Source: Gemmatimonas sp.
Lineage (GTDB): Bacteria > Gemmatimonadota > Gemmatimonadetes > Gemmatimonadales > Gemmatimonadaceae
Assembly (NCBI GenBank): GCA_013822425.1
Contig: PNKL01000011.1
Coordinates: 1-64,000 of the forward strand
Length of the DNA: 64,000 nt
Direction: 5' to 3'
Shown here: piece by piece, positions 27,075 through 36,303 of the stretch
How the letters are laid out: the number at the start of each line of letters is the position of its first letter
Position numbering within the stretch: position 1 is the first letter of the stretch
The notes under the pieces: generated by a model
The model's database searches: none
The model's input: the letters and a program-made list of their open reading frames with translations, nothing else
What the model was told of the DNA's origin: nothing
Program-made: the position numbers and the translations under genes

Positions 27075-28874
27075 ATGCCAACCATCCTCACGCATCAGGT
27101 GCCAACCGTGTCCAAGACTCCTCATCTCGCCGACCCCGACAAGAACCCGTCGTTCACCAAGGCGCTTTTCTCGGGCGATATCCGCGAAGACCTCGTTTTC
27201 CCCTTCCCCGTTCCGTCGGAAGCCGACCGCGAGGCCGCGGCCGCCATTCTCGATTCATTCCGCGGCTGGGCCAAAGAGACGGTCGACCCGCGAAAGCACG
27301 ATCATGACGGCAAGTTCACCGACGCGACGCGCGCCGGCATGGCCGAACTAGGGTTGATGGGACTCAACATTCCCGAGGAATACGGCGGCTTCGGCGCCAG
27401 TGCGATGGTCGTCAACCGCGTCTTCGGTGAGATCGGTGCCGTGGATGCCGCGTTGGCCGTCTATTTTGGCGCGCACCAGTCCATCGGCTGCAAGGGGATC
27501 ACGCTCTTCGGCACCGAGCAACAGAAACAGAAATACCTGCCCAGGTGCGCCTCGGGCGAACTGATCGCCGCGTTCTGCCTGACCGAGCCGGGTTCGGGAT
27601 CCGACGCCCAAGCGATGCGCTCCATCGCCATTCCCAGCGCGGACGGCACGCACTACGTGCTGAACGGCACGAAGATCTGGATCTCCAACGCCGGGTACGC
27701 CGGACTCTTGACGGTCTTCGCGAAGGTGCCGATGACGGTGGACGGCAAGCCGAAGCAGCGCGTCACCGCGTTCCTCGTGGACGCGCACGCTCCCGGCGTC
27801 TCCGTAGGGCAGCCGGAACAGAAGATGGGCATCAAGGCCTCCGACACGCGCACCTTCACCTTCGAGGACGTGAAGGTGCCGGTGGAAGACCGGCTCGGTG
27901 ATGTCGGCGCGGGCTTCAAGATCGCCCTTGAGATCCTCAACTCCGGCCGACTGGGCCTCGCGGCGGCATCGTCACGCGGCACGCGCGAGATGATGCGCCA
28001 TGCGCTCGAGTACGCGAAGCAGCGTGAGCAATTCGGGCGTCCCATCGGCTCGTTCGAGATGATCCAGCGGAAGTTCGCGTCGGCCGCCGCCGACTGCTAC
28101 GCATCGGACGCGGCGTGGATGGTGACCTCCGCCATGGTGGACCGCGGCGGCGTGGATTTCTCGCTCGAAACCGCCTGCTGCAAGATCTTCGCATCGGAAC
28201 TCGCCAACCGCACGGCGCACGACACCATGCAGATCGCCGGCGGCATCGGCTACTCCAAGGAATATCCGTACGAGCAGTTCGTGCGCGACGCACGCATCAA
28301 CATGATCTTCGAGGGAACCAACGAGATCCTGCGCGCCCTCATCGCACTCTCGGCGCTGCAGGAGCCCGGCGAGCGGCTCAAGCAGATCGGCAAGGCGTTC
28401 AAGGATCCGCTGCGCTCCATCGGCGCCATCAGCGGCTATATCGCGGGCCGAGCCAAGAAGCAGATGGTGAAGCCCGAGTTCAGCAAGGTGCACGCGGCGC
28501 TCAAGGACGAGGCTGACATGGTGGCGGAAGTGGTCCAGGACCTCGCGCTCGGCGTCGAAAGCGTGCTGATGGCCGAGGGGAAGGCGATCATCGAGAAGCA
28601 GTTCCACCAGGAGCGTCTCGCCAACGCCGCGATCGACATCTACATGGCGGTCTGCGCGCTCTCCCGTGCAACGGCAGCATTGGAGGCGACCGGCGGCGAC
28701 GAAGCGAAAGCGGCCCCCGACCTCGACTGTGCGCGGCTCTTCGTCGCGTCCGCCTCCCGCCGAGCGCGCCGCGCGGTGCGCGGCCTCTCGCGCAACCAGG
28801 ATGCGCGGCAGAAGGCGGTGGCCCAGCGGGCGATGGAGAGCGGGACCCTCTGTCCCGAAGTGCCGATTGGGTGA
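27075..28874 (+). CDS. Acyl-CoA dehydrogenase (very-long-chain type)
   Basis: 599-residue flavoprotein of the beta-oxidation family. Domain order is the N-terminal helical domain, the middle beta domain (FCLTEPGSGSDAQAM, TKIWISNAGYA), then the C-terminal helical domain. The catalytic Glu lies in INMIFEGTNEILR, and the extra ~180-residue C-terminal extension is typical of VLCAD/ACAD9-like enzymes. It catalyses FAD-dependent desaturation of acyl-CoA. No other beta-oxidation genes are adjacent. The first 15 residues are poorly conserved, and a GTG at 27108 is an alternative start. Confidence 0.92.
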   Translation: MPTILTHQVPTVSKTPHLADPDKNPSFTKALFSGDIREDLVFPFPVPSEADREAAAAILDSFRGWAKETVDPRKHDHDGKFTDATRAGMAELGLMGLNIPEEYGGFGASAMVVNRVFGEIGAVDAALAVYFGAHQSIGCKGITLFGTEQQKQKYLPRCASGELIAAFCLTEPGSGSDAQAMRSIAIPSADGTHYVLNGTKIWISNAGYAGLLTVFAKVPMTVDGKPKQRVTAFLVDAHAPGVSVGQPEQKMGIKASDTRTFTFEDVKVPVEDRLGDVGAGFKIALEILNSGRLGLAAASSRGTREMMRHALEYAKQREQFGRPIGSFEMIQRKFASAAADCYASDAAWMVTSAMVDRGGVDFSLETACCKIFASELANRTAHDTMQIAGGIGYSKEYPYEQFVRDARINMIFEGTNEILRALIALSALQEPGERLKQIGKAFKDPLRSIGAISGYIAGRAKKQMVKPEFSKVHAALKDEADMVAEVVQDLALGVESVLMAEGKAIIEKQFHQERLANAAIDIYMAVCALSRATAALEATGGDEAKAAPDLDCARLFVASASRRARRAVRGLSRNQDARQKAVAQRAMESGTLCPEVPIG

Positions 28875-28876
28875 CC

Positions 28877-29035
28877 ACAGGGGCAGGGGCACGGGCACAG
28901 TGGGGTGCAGGGTGCTTGGGAGGTGAAGAGAGAAGGGGGGCGGACCGATTTGACGGTTCGCCCCCTATTCCCTTCACCCCACCCTGCACCGCGCACCCCA
29001 CCGTGCCCCTGCCTCTTCACCCCACCCTGCACCGT
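28877..29035. repeat. Inverted repeat of GGCACGGG words with an inner terminator-like hairpin
   Basis: The left arm (about 28877-28927, words GGGCAGGGGCACGGGC and GGGGTGCAGGGTGC) pairs imperfectly with the pyrimidine-rich right arm (about 28974-29035). Inside, 28936-28966 forms a 12-bp stem, GGGGGCGGACCG with CGGTTCGCCCCC, around ATTTGA. It lies between convergent genes and could stop transcription from both sides. Confidence 0.75.
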
Positions 29036-29152
29036 GCACCTATCTCGTGATGTTCACCGTCCCCGCCACCGCGCCGCGCCGAGGAACTCCCGGCGTCGCA
29101 CGGCGCAGGAGTGGCTGCAGGGATGAGCATTTTCCATGGGGGGCGCCTCGGT

Positions 29153-29653
29153 TCAGACGGTGATCATCGCAGCGGCCCACTGCGTGGGCTCGGAATCCGA
29201 CTCGTAGTACACGTCCAGGTTCACCGCCACCGACGCGCCATCGCGGCGAATCGCAAAGCGATCCATATTGCGCGTCGCGCGCCCGGAAATGAATTCGCCA
29301 CTGGGTTTGTACCGGGATTCATGTCTGGTGCAGTAGAACCCGCCCGAGCCAGCGGGGTCGAGTTTCAGCGCCGTGTTCTGGTGCGGGCAGGACAGGAGGA
29401 ACGCGTACACGCGACCGTTGAAGCGCACCAGGATCACCTCGTTGTCGTCATCAAACCGCACGCCGTCCGTGGCCGGTATCGGGTAGCGCACCTCGGCCTG
29501 TTCGCGCGAGAGGGCGCGAATCGGCTGCGGCAGGGCCGATGCCCCGCGCGGCGCGAGTCCCGCGGTCGCCAAGGCGGCGGCGAACAGGGACACGTCCTTC
29601 AGGAAGGCGCGGCGGGCAAGCGGGCAGCTGCCCGCGCAGTCATCAGAACTCAT
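29153..29653 (-). CDS. Tat-exported Rieske [2Fe-2S] protein
   Basis: 166 residues. The Tat-type signal (ARRAFLKDVSLFAAALATAG) is followed by a Rieske domain with both ligand boxes, CPHQNT (Cys, His) near residue 83 and CTRHESRYKPSGE near 103. Cytochrome bc1-type Rieske proteins have CTHLGC and CPCHGS; here the two disulfide cysteines are missing, as in arsenite-oxidase-small-subunit-like or dioxygenase-type Rieske domains. It is the last gene of a three-gene minus-strand group with two polytopic membrane proteins, so it probably passes electrons on the outer face of the membrane. Confidence 0.85.
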   Translation of the reverse strand: MSSDDCAGSCPLARRAFLKDVSLFAAALATAGLAPRGASALPQPIRALSREQAEVRYPIPATDGVRFDDDNEVILVRFNGRVYAFLLSCPHQNTALKLDPAGSGGFYCTRHESRYKPSGEFISGRATRNMDRFAIRRDGASVAVNLDVYYESDSEPTQWAAAMITV

Positions 29654-29681
29654 GGCACCGTTGAAATCGTGAAGAGGCAGG

Positions 29682-30179
29682 TCAGATGTTCCCCAGCATC
29701 ACGCCGATCAGCACGACGACAAACCACAGCATGAGGCTCAGTCGTGCGGAACGCGTGAACTTCGCCCATGCGGCTGGCGCCACGCCGGGCGTGCGCAAGG
29801 CAGCACCTCCGAGGGATCGCAACCGCGCGCCATTGGCGAGCAGCACGGCGACTCCTCCCATCTTACCCCACCAGACCGGCGATGTGACGTAGGTTTCGAG
29901 ATCAGCCGCCGTCATCAGCGCGCCGGAGAGCATGGCGAGCACCAGCCCGATGATCACGGGACGGTGCACCGCCGCAACTTCCGCGAGTATTCGCGCGCGC
30001 ACTTCCTCCGTGGCCGCGCCTGCCTTCCAGATCGCCCGATCCGCGGCGATGGCGAGTCCGCCACCGCCCAGCAATCCGGCCAGATGCGCAAACAGGATGA
30101 CGTTCTGGGCCGACGTGGACTTGGAATAGAACTTGGCCCACGGCTTCAAGAACTCGACCAGCGTATCGAGCACTTCCAT
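29682..30179 (-). CDS. Four-helix membrane protein of a Rieske-linked module
   Basis: 165 residues with four hydrophobic helices (about 27-46, 72-93, 104-119, 145-163). Histidines occur at the beginning of the first two (LFAHLAGLL and AVHRPVIIGL), where they could bind haem. No family was recognised with certainty. It lies 28 bp upstream of the Rieske gene and 1 bp after the second membrane gene, so co-transcription is very likely. A role as membrane electron carrier is inferred from context only. Confidence 0.65.
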   Translation of the reverse strand: MEVLDTLVEFLKPWAKFYSKSTSAQNVILFAHLAGLLGGGGLAIAADRAIWKAGAATEEVRARILAEVAAVHRPVIIGLVLAMLSGALMTAADLETYVTSPVWWGKMGGVAVLLANGARLRSLGGAALRTPGVAPAAWAKFTRSARLSLMLWFVVVLIGVMLGNI

Positions 30180-30180
30180 C

Positions 30181-30774
30181 TCAATCTCTCCGGAACGGCT
30201 TGAGCATCATCAGGTACGAGGCGGTCGCCACCCCGATCGAGGTGAGCGCAACCGTGCGGTGCAACTGCCGGTCGTCGCCCGACTTCTCGGCGTCCTCGGC
30301 GAGCAGGCCGGTGGTCGTGAAGCCGGCGTCGGCCGCCAGCATCATCGCCGCGTGCACGGTGCGCCACGTGCGCCCCTTCTCCTGGCGGCGTGTCTCCCAC
30401 CAGTTGAGTCCGCCGGTGATGGTGTTCAGCGCGAACAGGCCCGCAACGCCGGTGGCGAGCACCCCGTGCGAATTCTTCGCCCAGTCGGGGGCGGCGCTTC
30501 CCTTCTTGTACAGTTGATTACCCGCGGCATACTGCGCCGCGAAGAGCGGCAGCATGGCGTATGAGGCGACCTTGTGGATGCGGAGGCGCGTGTGGTAGGC
30601 CTCGCTGAGCCGCACCGCCCGGCGGCGCGGCTTCACGGTATCGGGTGCGGCCAGGTCAATGCCGACTCGAGCCGACTCGAGCCGCGGCCCCGACCCTCGG
30701 CTCCCGGGACCGTTCGCCACCGGCTCGCCGACGACGCCCGCGAAAAGGAGCGCCACTGCCGCCGCTGCAACCAT
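30181..30774 (-). CDS. Cytochrome b561-like membrane protein (hypothetical)
   Basis: 197 residues from ATG 30774, which has GGAG 8 nt upstream; the frame extends to 30882 but lacks a ribosome site there. An N-terminal signal anchor is followed by four helices, each opening with a histidine: RIHKVASY, NSHGVLAT, TVHAAMML and QLHRTVAL. Four helices with paired histidines are the pattern of di-haem b561-type proteins. It is the first gene of the group with the second membrane protein and the exported Rieske protein. Family assignment is by pattern, not by a recognised domain. Confidence 0.6.
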   Translation of the reverse strand: MVAAAAVALLFAGVVGEPVANGPGSRGSGPRLESARVGIDLAAPDTVKPRRRAVRLSEAYHTRLRIHKVASYAMLPLFAAQYAAGNQLYKKGSAAPDWAKNSHGVLATGVAGLFALNTITGGLNWWETRRQEKGRTWRTVHAAMMLAADAGFTTTGLLAEDAEKSGDDRQLHRTVALTSIGVATASYLMMLKPFRRD

Positions 30775-30931
30775 GAGGAGGGCTCCGCGCTGGGGGAGAG
30801 CGAACACCAGGAATCCTGCTCGTACCACACGACCGGACGCGGAGTTCCCCGCGGCAGGCCCGTGCAAGCAAGATAACCGCACCCAGCCGTGCTCGCGCCA
30901 GTCTGGACCGCTCGGGGATTAGATTGCGCGC

Positions 30932-32863
30932 GTGACCCAGATCTCCCTTGCCGGTGTGCGCGTCGAGTTCGGCGCCACGACGCTCCTGCGCGATGTCGCA
31001 TTCACCATTGCGGAGGGCGAACGGTGGGGCATTATCGGCCGCAACGGCTCCGGCAAGACCACGCTGTTCCGGCTCATCACGGGTGACCAGCGTCCGTCGG
31101 CCGGCGCCGTCTCGCGCGCCGGAAGCCTGCGGCTGTCGCTGCTCGACCAGCACCGCGATTTCGGCGACGCCGTGACCGTCTGGGAGGCCGCCGCCCAGCC
31201 GTTCGCCTCGCTCATTGAACTCGAGGCGTCGCTCGCCGAGCAGGCCAACCGGCTGGCCGACATGGGCGCGCACCCCGATCCCGCCGCGCTCGACCGCTAC
31301 GGCCACGACATGGAGCGCTTTGGCCATGACGGGGGCTACGACTTCCACGCCCGGGTGGACGCGGTGCTGCAGGGCCTCGGCTTCGACGCGGAGGAAGCCA
31401 AGGTCAAGCGCCTCTCGGTATTGTCCGGCGGTGAGCGCGGCCGCGTGGGCCTGGCCGCGCAGCTCGTTGCCCCCGCCGACGTGCTCCTGCTCGACGAGCC
31501 GACGAACCACCTGGATCTCGAGACGACCGAGTGGCTGCAACAGTACCTGCGCGAACGCCGCGGGACGGCGCTCATCATCAGCCACGACCGCGCCTTCCTC
31601 GATGAAACCGTTGACCACGTGCTCCACGTCGAGGGCGGCACCGTCACGGCCTACCGCGGTGGCTACTCCGCCTTCGTGACGCAGCGCGCCGAGCGACGGC
31701 TGGCGCTCGAACGCCAGGTGGATCAGCAGCGCAAGTTCATCGCCAAGGAAGAGGAGTTCATCCGCCGCAACATCGCGGGGCAGAACACCAAGCAGGCGCA
31801 GGGGCGCCGCAAGCTGCTTGCGCGGCTGCCGCGCCTCACCCCGCCGCCCGGTGAATCCGAGGCGATGTCGTTCTCCCTGGAGGTCAAGGAACGCGGTGGC
31901 GACCGCGTGGTCTATTGCGACAAGGTGGACATCGCCGTCGAGGGCCGCACCCTCGTGAAGGGCTTCCACGCCACCGCCATGCGCGGCGACGTGGTGGCCA
32001 TCGTCGGCCCCAACGGCGCCGGCAAGTCCACGCTTCTGCGCACCATCCTCGGCGAACGCGAGCCTACGGCCGGGGAATGCCGGCTCGGCGGATCCATCAG
32101 CCACGCGCATTTCCGCCAAGATCTCGCGCAGGTGCCGATGGGCACGACCGTGTACGACGTGATCAACGACCTGCGCCCCCTGTGGACCCGGGGTCAGATC
32201 CAAGGCCTTCTCGGCGCCTTCGGCTTCTCCGGTGACACGGTGCAGCGTCGCACTGACGTCTGCTCGGGCGGCGAACGTTCGCGTCTCGCGCTGGCCATGA
32301 TCACGCTCGCGCGCGCCAACCTGCTGGTGCTCGACGAACCGACCAACCACCTCGACGTGGAGTCCATCGAGGCCATCGAGGACGCCCTCGACGGCTACGA
32401 GGGGACAGTGCTGCTCGTCAGCCACGACCGCGCCTTCCTGCGCGAGCTCTCCACGCGCGTCTGGGCATTCGATGGCGTGCGGGTGGAGGACTTCGCCGGC
32501 ACGTTCGTGGAATGGGAGGAGCGACAGAAGCTGCGCGCCGCCGAGGCCGCAACGGAGGCCAGCCGCGCTGCCGTTGCCCGCCGCGAGGCCGAGAAGAAGC
32601 TCGCGCTGCGGAGTGCGCAGTCGCAGGAGAAGGAGCATGCGACGCGCCGCGACCGGAAGCGGGCGGTCGAGAAAGCGGAGCGCGGCGTGGCCCACGCGGA
32701 AGCGCGTGTCGAGGCGGCGCGCGCCGAACTCCAGGACCCGGCGCTCTACGACGGCAGCGCCGCGGCGGCGCGCCGCGCCGCCGAGCTCAATCGGGCGCTG
32801 AAGGACGCCGAGGCTGCGCTCGACGGGGCCATGCATCGCTGGGTCGAGACCACGGCTGAGTGA
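30932..32863 (+). CDS. ABC-F family ATP-binding protein
   Basis: 643 residues from a GTG start. Two ABC ATPase domains lie in tandem without membrane segments: Walker A GRNGSGKTT and GPNGAGKST, signatures LSGGERGR and CSGGERSR, Walker B LLLDEPTNHLD and LVLDEPTNHLD. The linker contains the charged helix typical of ABC-F proteins (RKFIAKEEEFIRRNIAGQN), and the C-terminus is a long Arg/Glu/Ala coiled coil, as in Uup-like members. ABC-F proteins act on the ribosome in translation rescue or resistance. It diverges from the b561-like gene and converges with the TonB receptor gene. Confidence 0.93.
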   Translation: MTQISLAGVRVEFGATTLLRDVAFTIAEGERWGIIGRNGSGKTTLFRLITGDQRPSAGAVSRAGSLRLSLLDQHRDFGDAVTVWEAAAQPFASLIELEASLAEQANRLADMGAHPDPAALDRYGHDMERFGHDGGYDFHARVDAVLQGLGFDAEEAKVKRLSVLSGGERGRVGLAAQLVAPADVLLLDEPTNHLDLETTEWLQQYLRERRGTALIISHDRAFLDETVDHVLHVEGGTVTAYRGGYSAFVTQRAERRLALERQVDQQRKFIAKEEEFIRRNIAGQNTKQAQGRRKLLARLPRLTPPPGESEAMSFSLEVKERGGDRVVYCDKVDIAVEGRTLVKGFHATAMRGDVVAIVGPNGAGKSTLLRTILGEREPTAGECRLGGSISHAHFRQDLAQVPMGTTVYDVINDLRPLWTRGQIQGLLGAFGFSGDTVQRRTDVCSGGERSRLALAMITLARANLLVLDEPTNHLDVESIEAIEDALDGYEGTVLLVSHDRAFLRELSTRVWAFDGVRVEDFAGTFVEWEERQKLRAAEAATEASRAAVARREAEKKLALRSAQSQEKEHATRRDRKRAVEKAERGVAHAEARVEAARAELQDPALYDGSAAAARRAAELNRALKDAEAALDGAMHRWVETTAE

Positions 32864-32879
32864 TCGCCGGGATGCGAAC

Positions 32880-32913
32880 GGCGGCCGGCACCTCTTCTCG
32901 CGTGCCGGCCGCC
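32880..32913. terminator. Bidirectional terminator-like hairpin between convergent genes
   Basis: A 12-bp perfect stem, GGCGGCCGGCAC with GTGCCGGCCGCC, encloses a 10-nt loop between the ABC-F and TonB-receptor stops. There is no clear T-run, so it may need Rho or act as a transcript 3' stabiliser. Confidence 0.65.
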
Positions 32914-32931
32914 CGGTCCGTCTGTCCGTCC

Positions 32932-35631
32932 CTACCAGGTGTACGTCAGCCGCGTGTAGAGGAACCGCCCGTTGAAACCGAACGGCGTGATGCCGCTAAA
33001 GGGGAAGATGCCACTGTTGTCCGTGCCTGCGATGTTCTGCGTTGGATACTTGTCGAGGACGTTGTCGGCGCCGAGGTTCCACTTCACCTTCCACGGCGTC
33101 TGCCAGCCAAGGTTGACGTCGGTGATCCACATCGGTTCGTAGGTGTTGTCGAGCGAACCGTTGGCGGCCGTGCCGCGCGAGATCACCTGACCGAACCGCT
33201 GGGCGCGCAGCAGGACACTCCAACCCTTCCGCGTCCAGTCCAGCGAAGTAAGCACGTTGTTCCTCGGCTGGCCTACCTCGATGCGGCCACGTTCGACACG
33301 GCCAAACAGCGCCTCTGACTGGCTTGAGAGTTCCGGCGGTGTGGGCGTGACGCGCGTGACTTCATTCCTGGTGCCGTTGTAGCCGCCCGTGAAGCGCGCA
33401 AAGCCGGCGTTCTTCAGGTCGAGGGAGTAGTTCACGACCACATCGAATCCCTTGGTCTTGGTGTCTATCGCGTTGGTGAAGTACCGGCCACCCGAGACTC
33501 CCGTCAGTCCCTTCGCTACCAGCAGCGCCGTTACCTGCGCGCCGGTGAAATTCTCGGAGAACACGATACGGTCCGTGATTTCAATCGAGTAGTAGTCCGC
33601 GGTCAGCGACAAGTTCTTCGTTGGCTCGGCGGCGAAGCCGACGCTGATGTTGTTCGACTCCTCGGGCTTCAGGTCCTTCGACCCGAGCACGCGCGCAATC
33701 GGGTCGCTCACCGGGAATGTGCGCACCTCGAATGGCACACCGTTGATGAAGTTCGTGGCGGTGGATGAGAAGAACGACTGGTGGAGCGACGGTGCACGGA
33801 ATCCCGTGCTGACAGCGCCGCGCAGGTTGAGCCCCTGCACGACCTTGAGCCGTGTCGCCAGCTTGCCGGTGGTCGTCGCTCCGAAATCACTGTAGTTCTC
33901 GAATCGCGCCGCGCCCGATACGAGCCAGCGCGACGTGAGGTCGGCTTCGACATCCGCGTACGCACCCATATTTGAACGGCTGTTGGTACCCGCATCGCTC
34001 GGTCGAAAGCCGGGGAAGACCTGCGCACCGATGGCGGGCTGTTTGCCCGCGTTCGGACCGTCCAGGATCTTCACGCCGCCGTCCTTGTACGAGTTCGGTT
34101 CGCCGGCGGAGATCTCGTAGGTGTCAATGCGGAACTCCGCACCGAGGCCTAGGCGTACCGGTCGCCCTGGGTTGTACTCGCGGTTCAGATCAAGATTGGT
34201 GGTGACCTGACGGAAGCCGAGTGTGCCGGCGTCGAACTCGCGTGGGCTCGAAGCGCCCATTGACGTGTTCAGCGAGTTCTTGACCGCGAAACCGAAACTA
34301 TTACTGCCGTACACCGTGCTCAGGTCGTACCCCCATCCCTTGGCATCTCCCTTGATTCCGACAGAGCCGGAGACGTCCACGATGTCAGACGCAATGATGG
34401 GCAGGAAGCCATTCGGCGCGATGGCCCGTACGGTACGGTCGTCGAGCGACCGCCGAAAGAACCCCGCGGCTTCACCGCGGCGCTTGCCGAAGCCGCCGAA
34501 GGCGTAGATCTCGCCGTTCACGGCGTCCCACGGCCGCCCGAAGTTGGCGAACGCCGTCACATCGCTCGTCGCCGCATCGCCCTGCCGGTGGTTGATCTGG
34601 TTGGTGTAGCGCGGATCCGAGTTCCTCGGGTCACCCGCCAGGTACTGTGGGCGCGTATCGGGAAGCGAGCGATTCGTCCAGCCCTTCTGACGCACCTCAC
34701 CACCTAGCATCAAGTAGCCGGTTTCCAGCGGAGCATTCCACGTCGCGTTGCCCTTCCACACCTTGCCGTCCCACAGCGTCTTGCTCACCACCGCCGCCGG
34801 ATTTTGACGCTCCGGTTCGAATTGGGTCATGTTGGTTCCGACCGTGAATTGGGCCTCGTTGGCCGCGTTCGCCTTGAGGACGATGTTGATAACGCCGGCG
34901 ATGGCGTCGGAGCCATACTGGGCCGAAGCACCGTCGCGCAGGACTTCGATGCGATCGATAATCGATGCCGGAATCGCGTTGAGGTCCACGGCCGCCTGGC
35001 CGCGGCCAATCGATCCATTGACGTTCACAAGTGCGCTGGTGTGGCGGCGCTTGCCATTGATGAGCACGAGCACCTGATCGGCACCGAGGCCGCGCAGGGT
35101 GGCCGGGCGCACGTGATCGGTGCCGTCGCCGATGCTCATGCGCGGAAAGTTGAACGACGGCGCGAGTGCCTGGATCATCTGCGCCGTTTCGGTGCGGCCC
35201 GTGGCCCGGATGTCGGCGGACGGCAGCACGTCAATCGGCGCCGGCGCGTCCACCACCGTGCGTTCCTCGGATCGGGACCCGATCACCGCGACCGCCGACA
35301 GGGCGGCCGCCGCTCGGGTCAAGGTGAAGTCCTTGGTCACCGTCTGGCCCGCCCGGATGGTGACGGAGTCGCGGGCGAGGGCGTATCCAATCAGTCGAGC
35401 CCGTAGTTCGTACCGGCCTGGGCGGAGATTGATGCGATACGTGCCGTCATTTTTGGCGATGGCGCCGAACTGCGTGCCGGCGACACCCACGGACGCCCCT
35501 GCCACGGGCTCTCCGCTGGCCGCCACGACCTTGCCGGTGACGGTACCAAGCGTCGTCTGCGCAGCGAGCATTCCGCCGAACCCAAAGATTAGGACCAAAG
35601 CCAGCGCCAACCGGGACAGGAAATGCATCAT
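32932..35631 (-). CDS. TonB-dependent receptor with carboxypeptidase-regulatory N-terminal domain
   Basis: 899-residue outer-membrane protein. A signal peptide (LALALVLIFGFGGMLAAQ) leads into a CarboxypepD_reg-like beta domain (GTVTGKVVAASGEPVAGASV, ~25-105). A plug follows (LPSADIRATGRTETAQMIQ, RIEVLRDGASAQYGSDAIAGVINIV), then a 22-strand-type barrel ending in the aromatic FNGRFLYTRLTYTW. It imports a large substrate using TonB energy; the ligand is not evident. It is monocistronic, with about 1.3 kb to the next recognised enzyme gene. The ABC-F gene converges with it. Confidence 0.92.
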   Translation of the reverse strand: MMHFLSRLALALVLIFGFGGMLAAQTTLGTVTGKVVAASGEPVAGASVGVAGTQFGAIAKNDGTYRINLRPGRYELRARLIGYALARDSVTIRAGQTVTKDFTLTRAAAALSAVAVIGSRSEERTVVDAPAPIDVLPSADIRATGRTETAQMIQALAPSFNFPRMSIGDGTDHVRPATLRGLGADQVLVLINGKRRHTSALVNVNGSIGRGQAAVDLNAIPASIIDRIEVLRDGASAQYGSDAIAGVINIVLKANAANEAQFTVGTNMTQFEPERQNPAAVVSKTLWDGKVWKGNATWNAPLETGYLMLGGEVRQKGWTNRSLPDTRPQYLAGDPRNSDPRYTNQINHRQGDAATSDVTAFANFGRPWDAVNGEIYAFGGFGKRRGEAAGFFRRSLDDRTVRAIAPNGFLPIIASDIVDVSGSVGIKGDAKGWGYDLSTVYGSNSFGFAVKNSLNTSMGASSPREFDAGTLGFRQVTTNLDLNREYNPGRPVRLGLGAEFRIDTYEISAGEPNSYKDGGVKILDGPNAGKQPAIGAQVFPGFRPSDAGTNSRSNMGAYADVEADLTSRWLVSGAARFENYSDFGATTTGKLATRLKVVQGLNLRGAVSTGFRAPSLHQSFFSSTATNFINGVPFEVRTFPVSDPIARVLGSKDLKPEESNNISVGFAAEPTKNLSLTADYYSIEITDRIVFSENFTGAQVTALLVAKGLTGVSGGRYFTNAIDTKTKGFDVVVNYSLDLKNAGFARFTGGYNGTRNEVTRVTPTPPELSSQSEALFGRVERGRIEVGQPRNNVLTSLDWTRKGWSVLLRAQRFGQVISRGTAANGSLDNTYEPMWITDVNLGWQTPWKVKWNLGADNVLDKYPTQNIAGTDNSGIFPFSGITPFGFNGRFLYTRLTYTW

Positions 35632-35741
35632 GCCTGACCTCCTGCTTGGGGGAATGGGAGGAAATGACGACGCAAATCGCGCCGTGGTCTGCCGGCCCGG
35701 CGTCCTACCGGACGCCGCGCCGTCACTGTCCTGTCAGTTGT

Positions 35742-36227
35742 CTAATGCGCGTCGGGCCGAAGCTTCTGGTACTGCTCCACCGCGTACCGCAAGGCGAGCA
35801 CCGCCGAGGCCTTCAGTTCGTATTCAACGGCCAACTCGCCCAGATGGTTGGCGGAGTGGCGGCTCATCTGCGCCGACTTGACGTTGCACGAATGGTGGCG
35901 CCGCGTGTACTCGCGGCTCGCATGCCAGAGCGTGTTGGCCGCATGCCACGTCGCCTCGTCGAGGCCGTCGCGCGACCCGGAGCCGACCGCCGCGTACCGT
36001 TCGCACGATTCGGCAAGAATCCGCACGCAGAGCACCGAAACCTCGATGACGGCCTCGAGCTCCTCCTCCCCGCACTGGAGGTCGAGCACGCGTCCGATGC
36101 GCGCCTGCTGGCGGCAGCACTCCGACGCCGAGCGGAGCATGTTGTCAGCCGCACACTGCAGCAGCGAGGCCTGCTCTTTCACGGCAAGGGCACCGCCCTT
36201 CGCAGAAGCTGTCTTGGAGTTCGGCAT
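35742..36227 (-). CDS. Cysteine- and histidine-rich hypothetical helical protein
   Basis: 161 residues from ATG 36227 (MPNSKTASAKGG); the open frame extends upstream without support. The sequence is mostly helical, with scattered cysteines (LQCAADN, ECCRQQ, DLQCGEEE, SVLCVRI, ESCERY, SCNVKSA) and an HSANHLGELAVEYELKAS segment. It has no signal peptide and no recognised domain. The cysteine spacing on successive helices recalls small metal-binding four-helix bundles, but this is only a resemblance. The gene lies 110 bp downstream of the TonB-receptor start on the same strand and could not be tied to a pathway. Confidence 0.5.
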   Translation of the reverse strand: MPNSKTASAKGGALAVKEQASLLQCAADNMLRSASECCRQQARIGRVLDLQCGEEELEAVIEVSVLCVRILAESCERYAAVGSGSRDGLDEATWHAANTLWHASREYTRRHHSCNVKSAQMSRHSANHLGELAVEYELKASAVLALRYAVEQYQKLRPDAH

Positions 36228-36303
36228 GTGTTGCCTGGTGCCTGGTGCGGGGTGGGAGGGGCAATTGAACAATTGGTCTGGTGCACCCCACGCCACAAGC
36301 GCC

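Noticed and set aside
30656-32836. 726-codon minus-strand frame opposite the ABC-F gene
   Set aside because: The ABC-F protein has all ATPase motifs. The antisense product is low-complexity shadow sequence.
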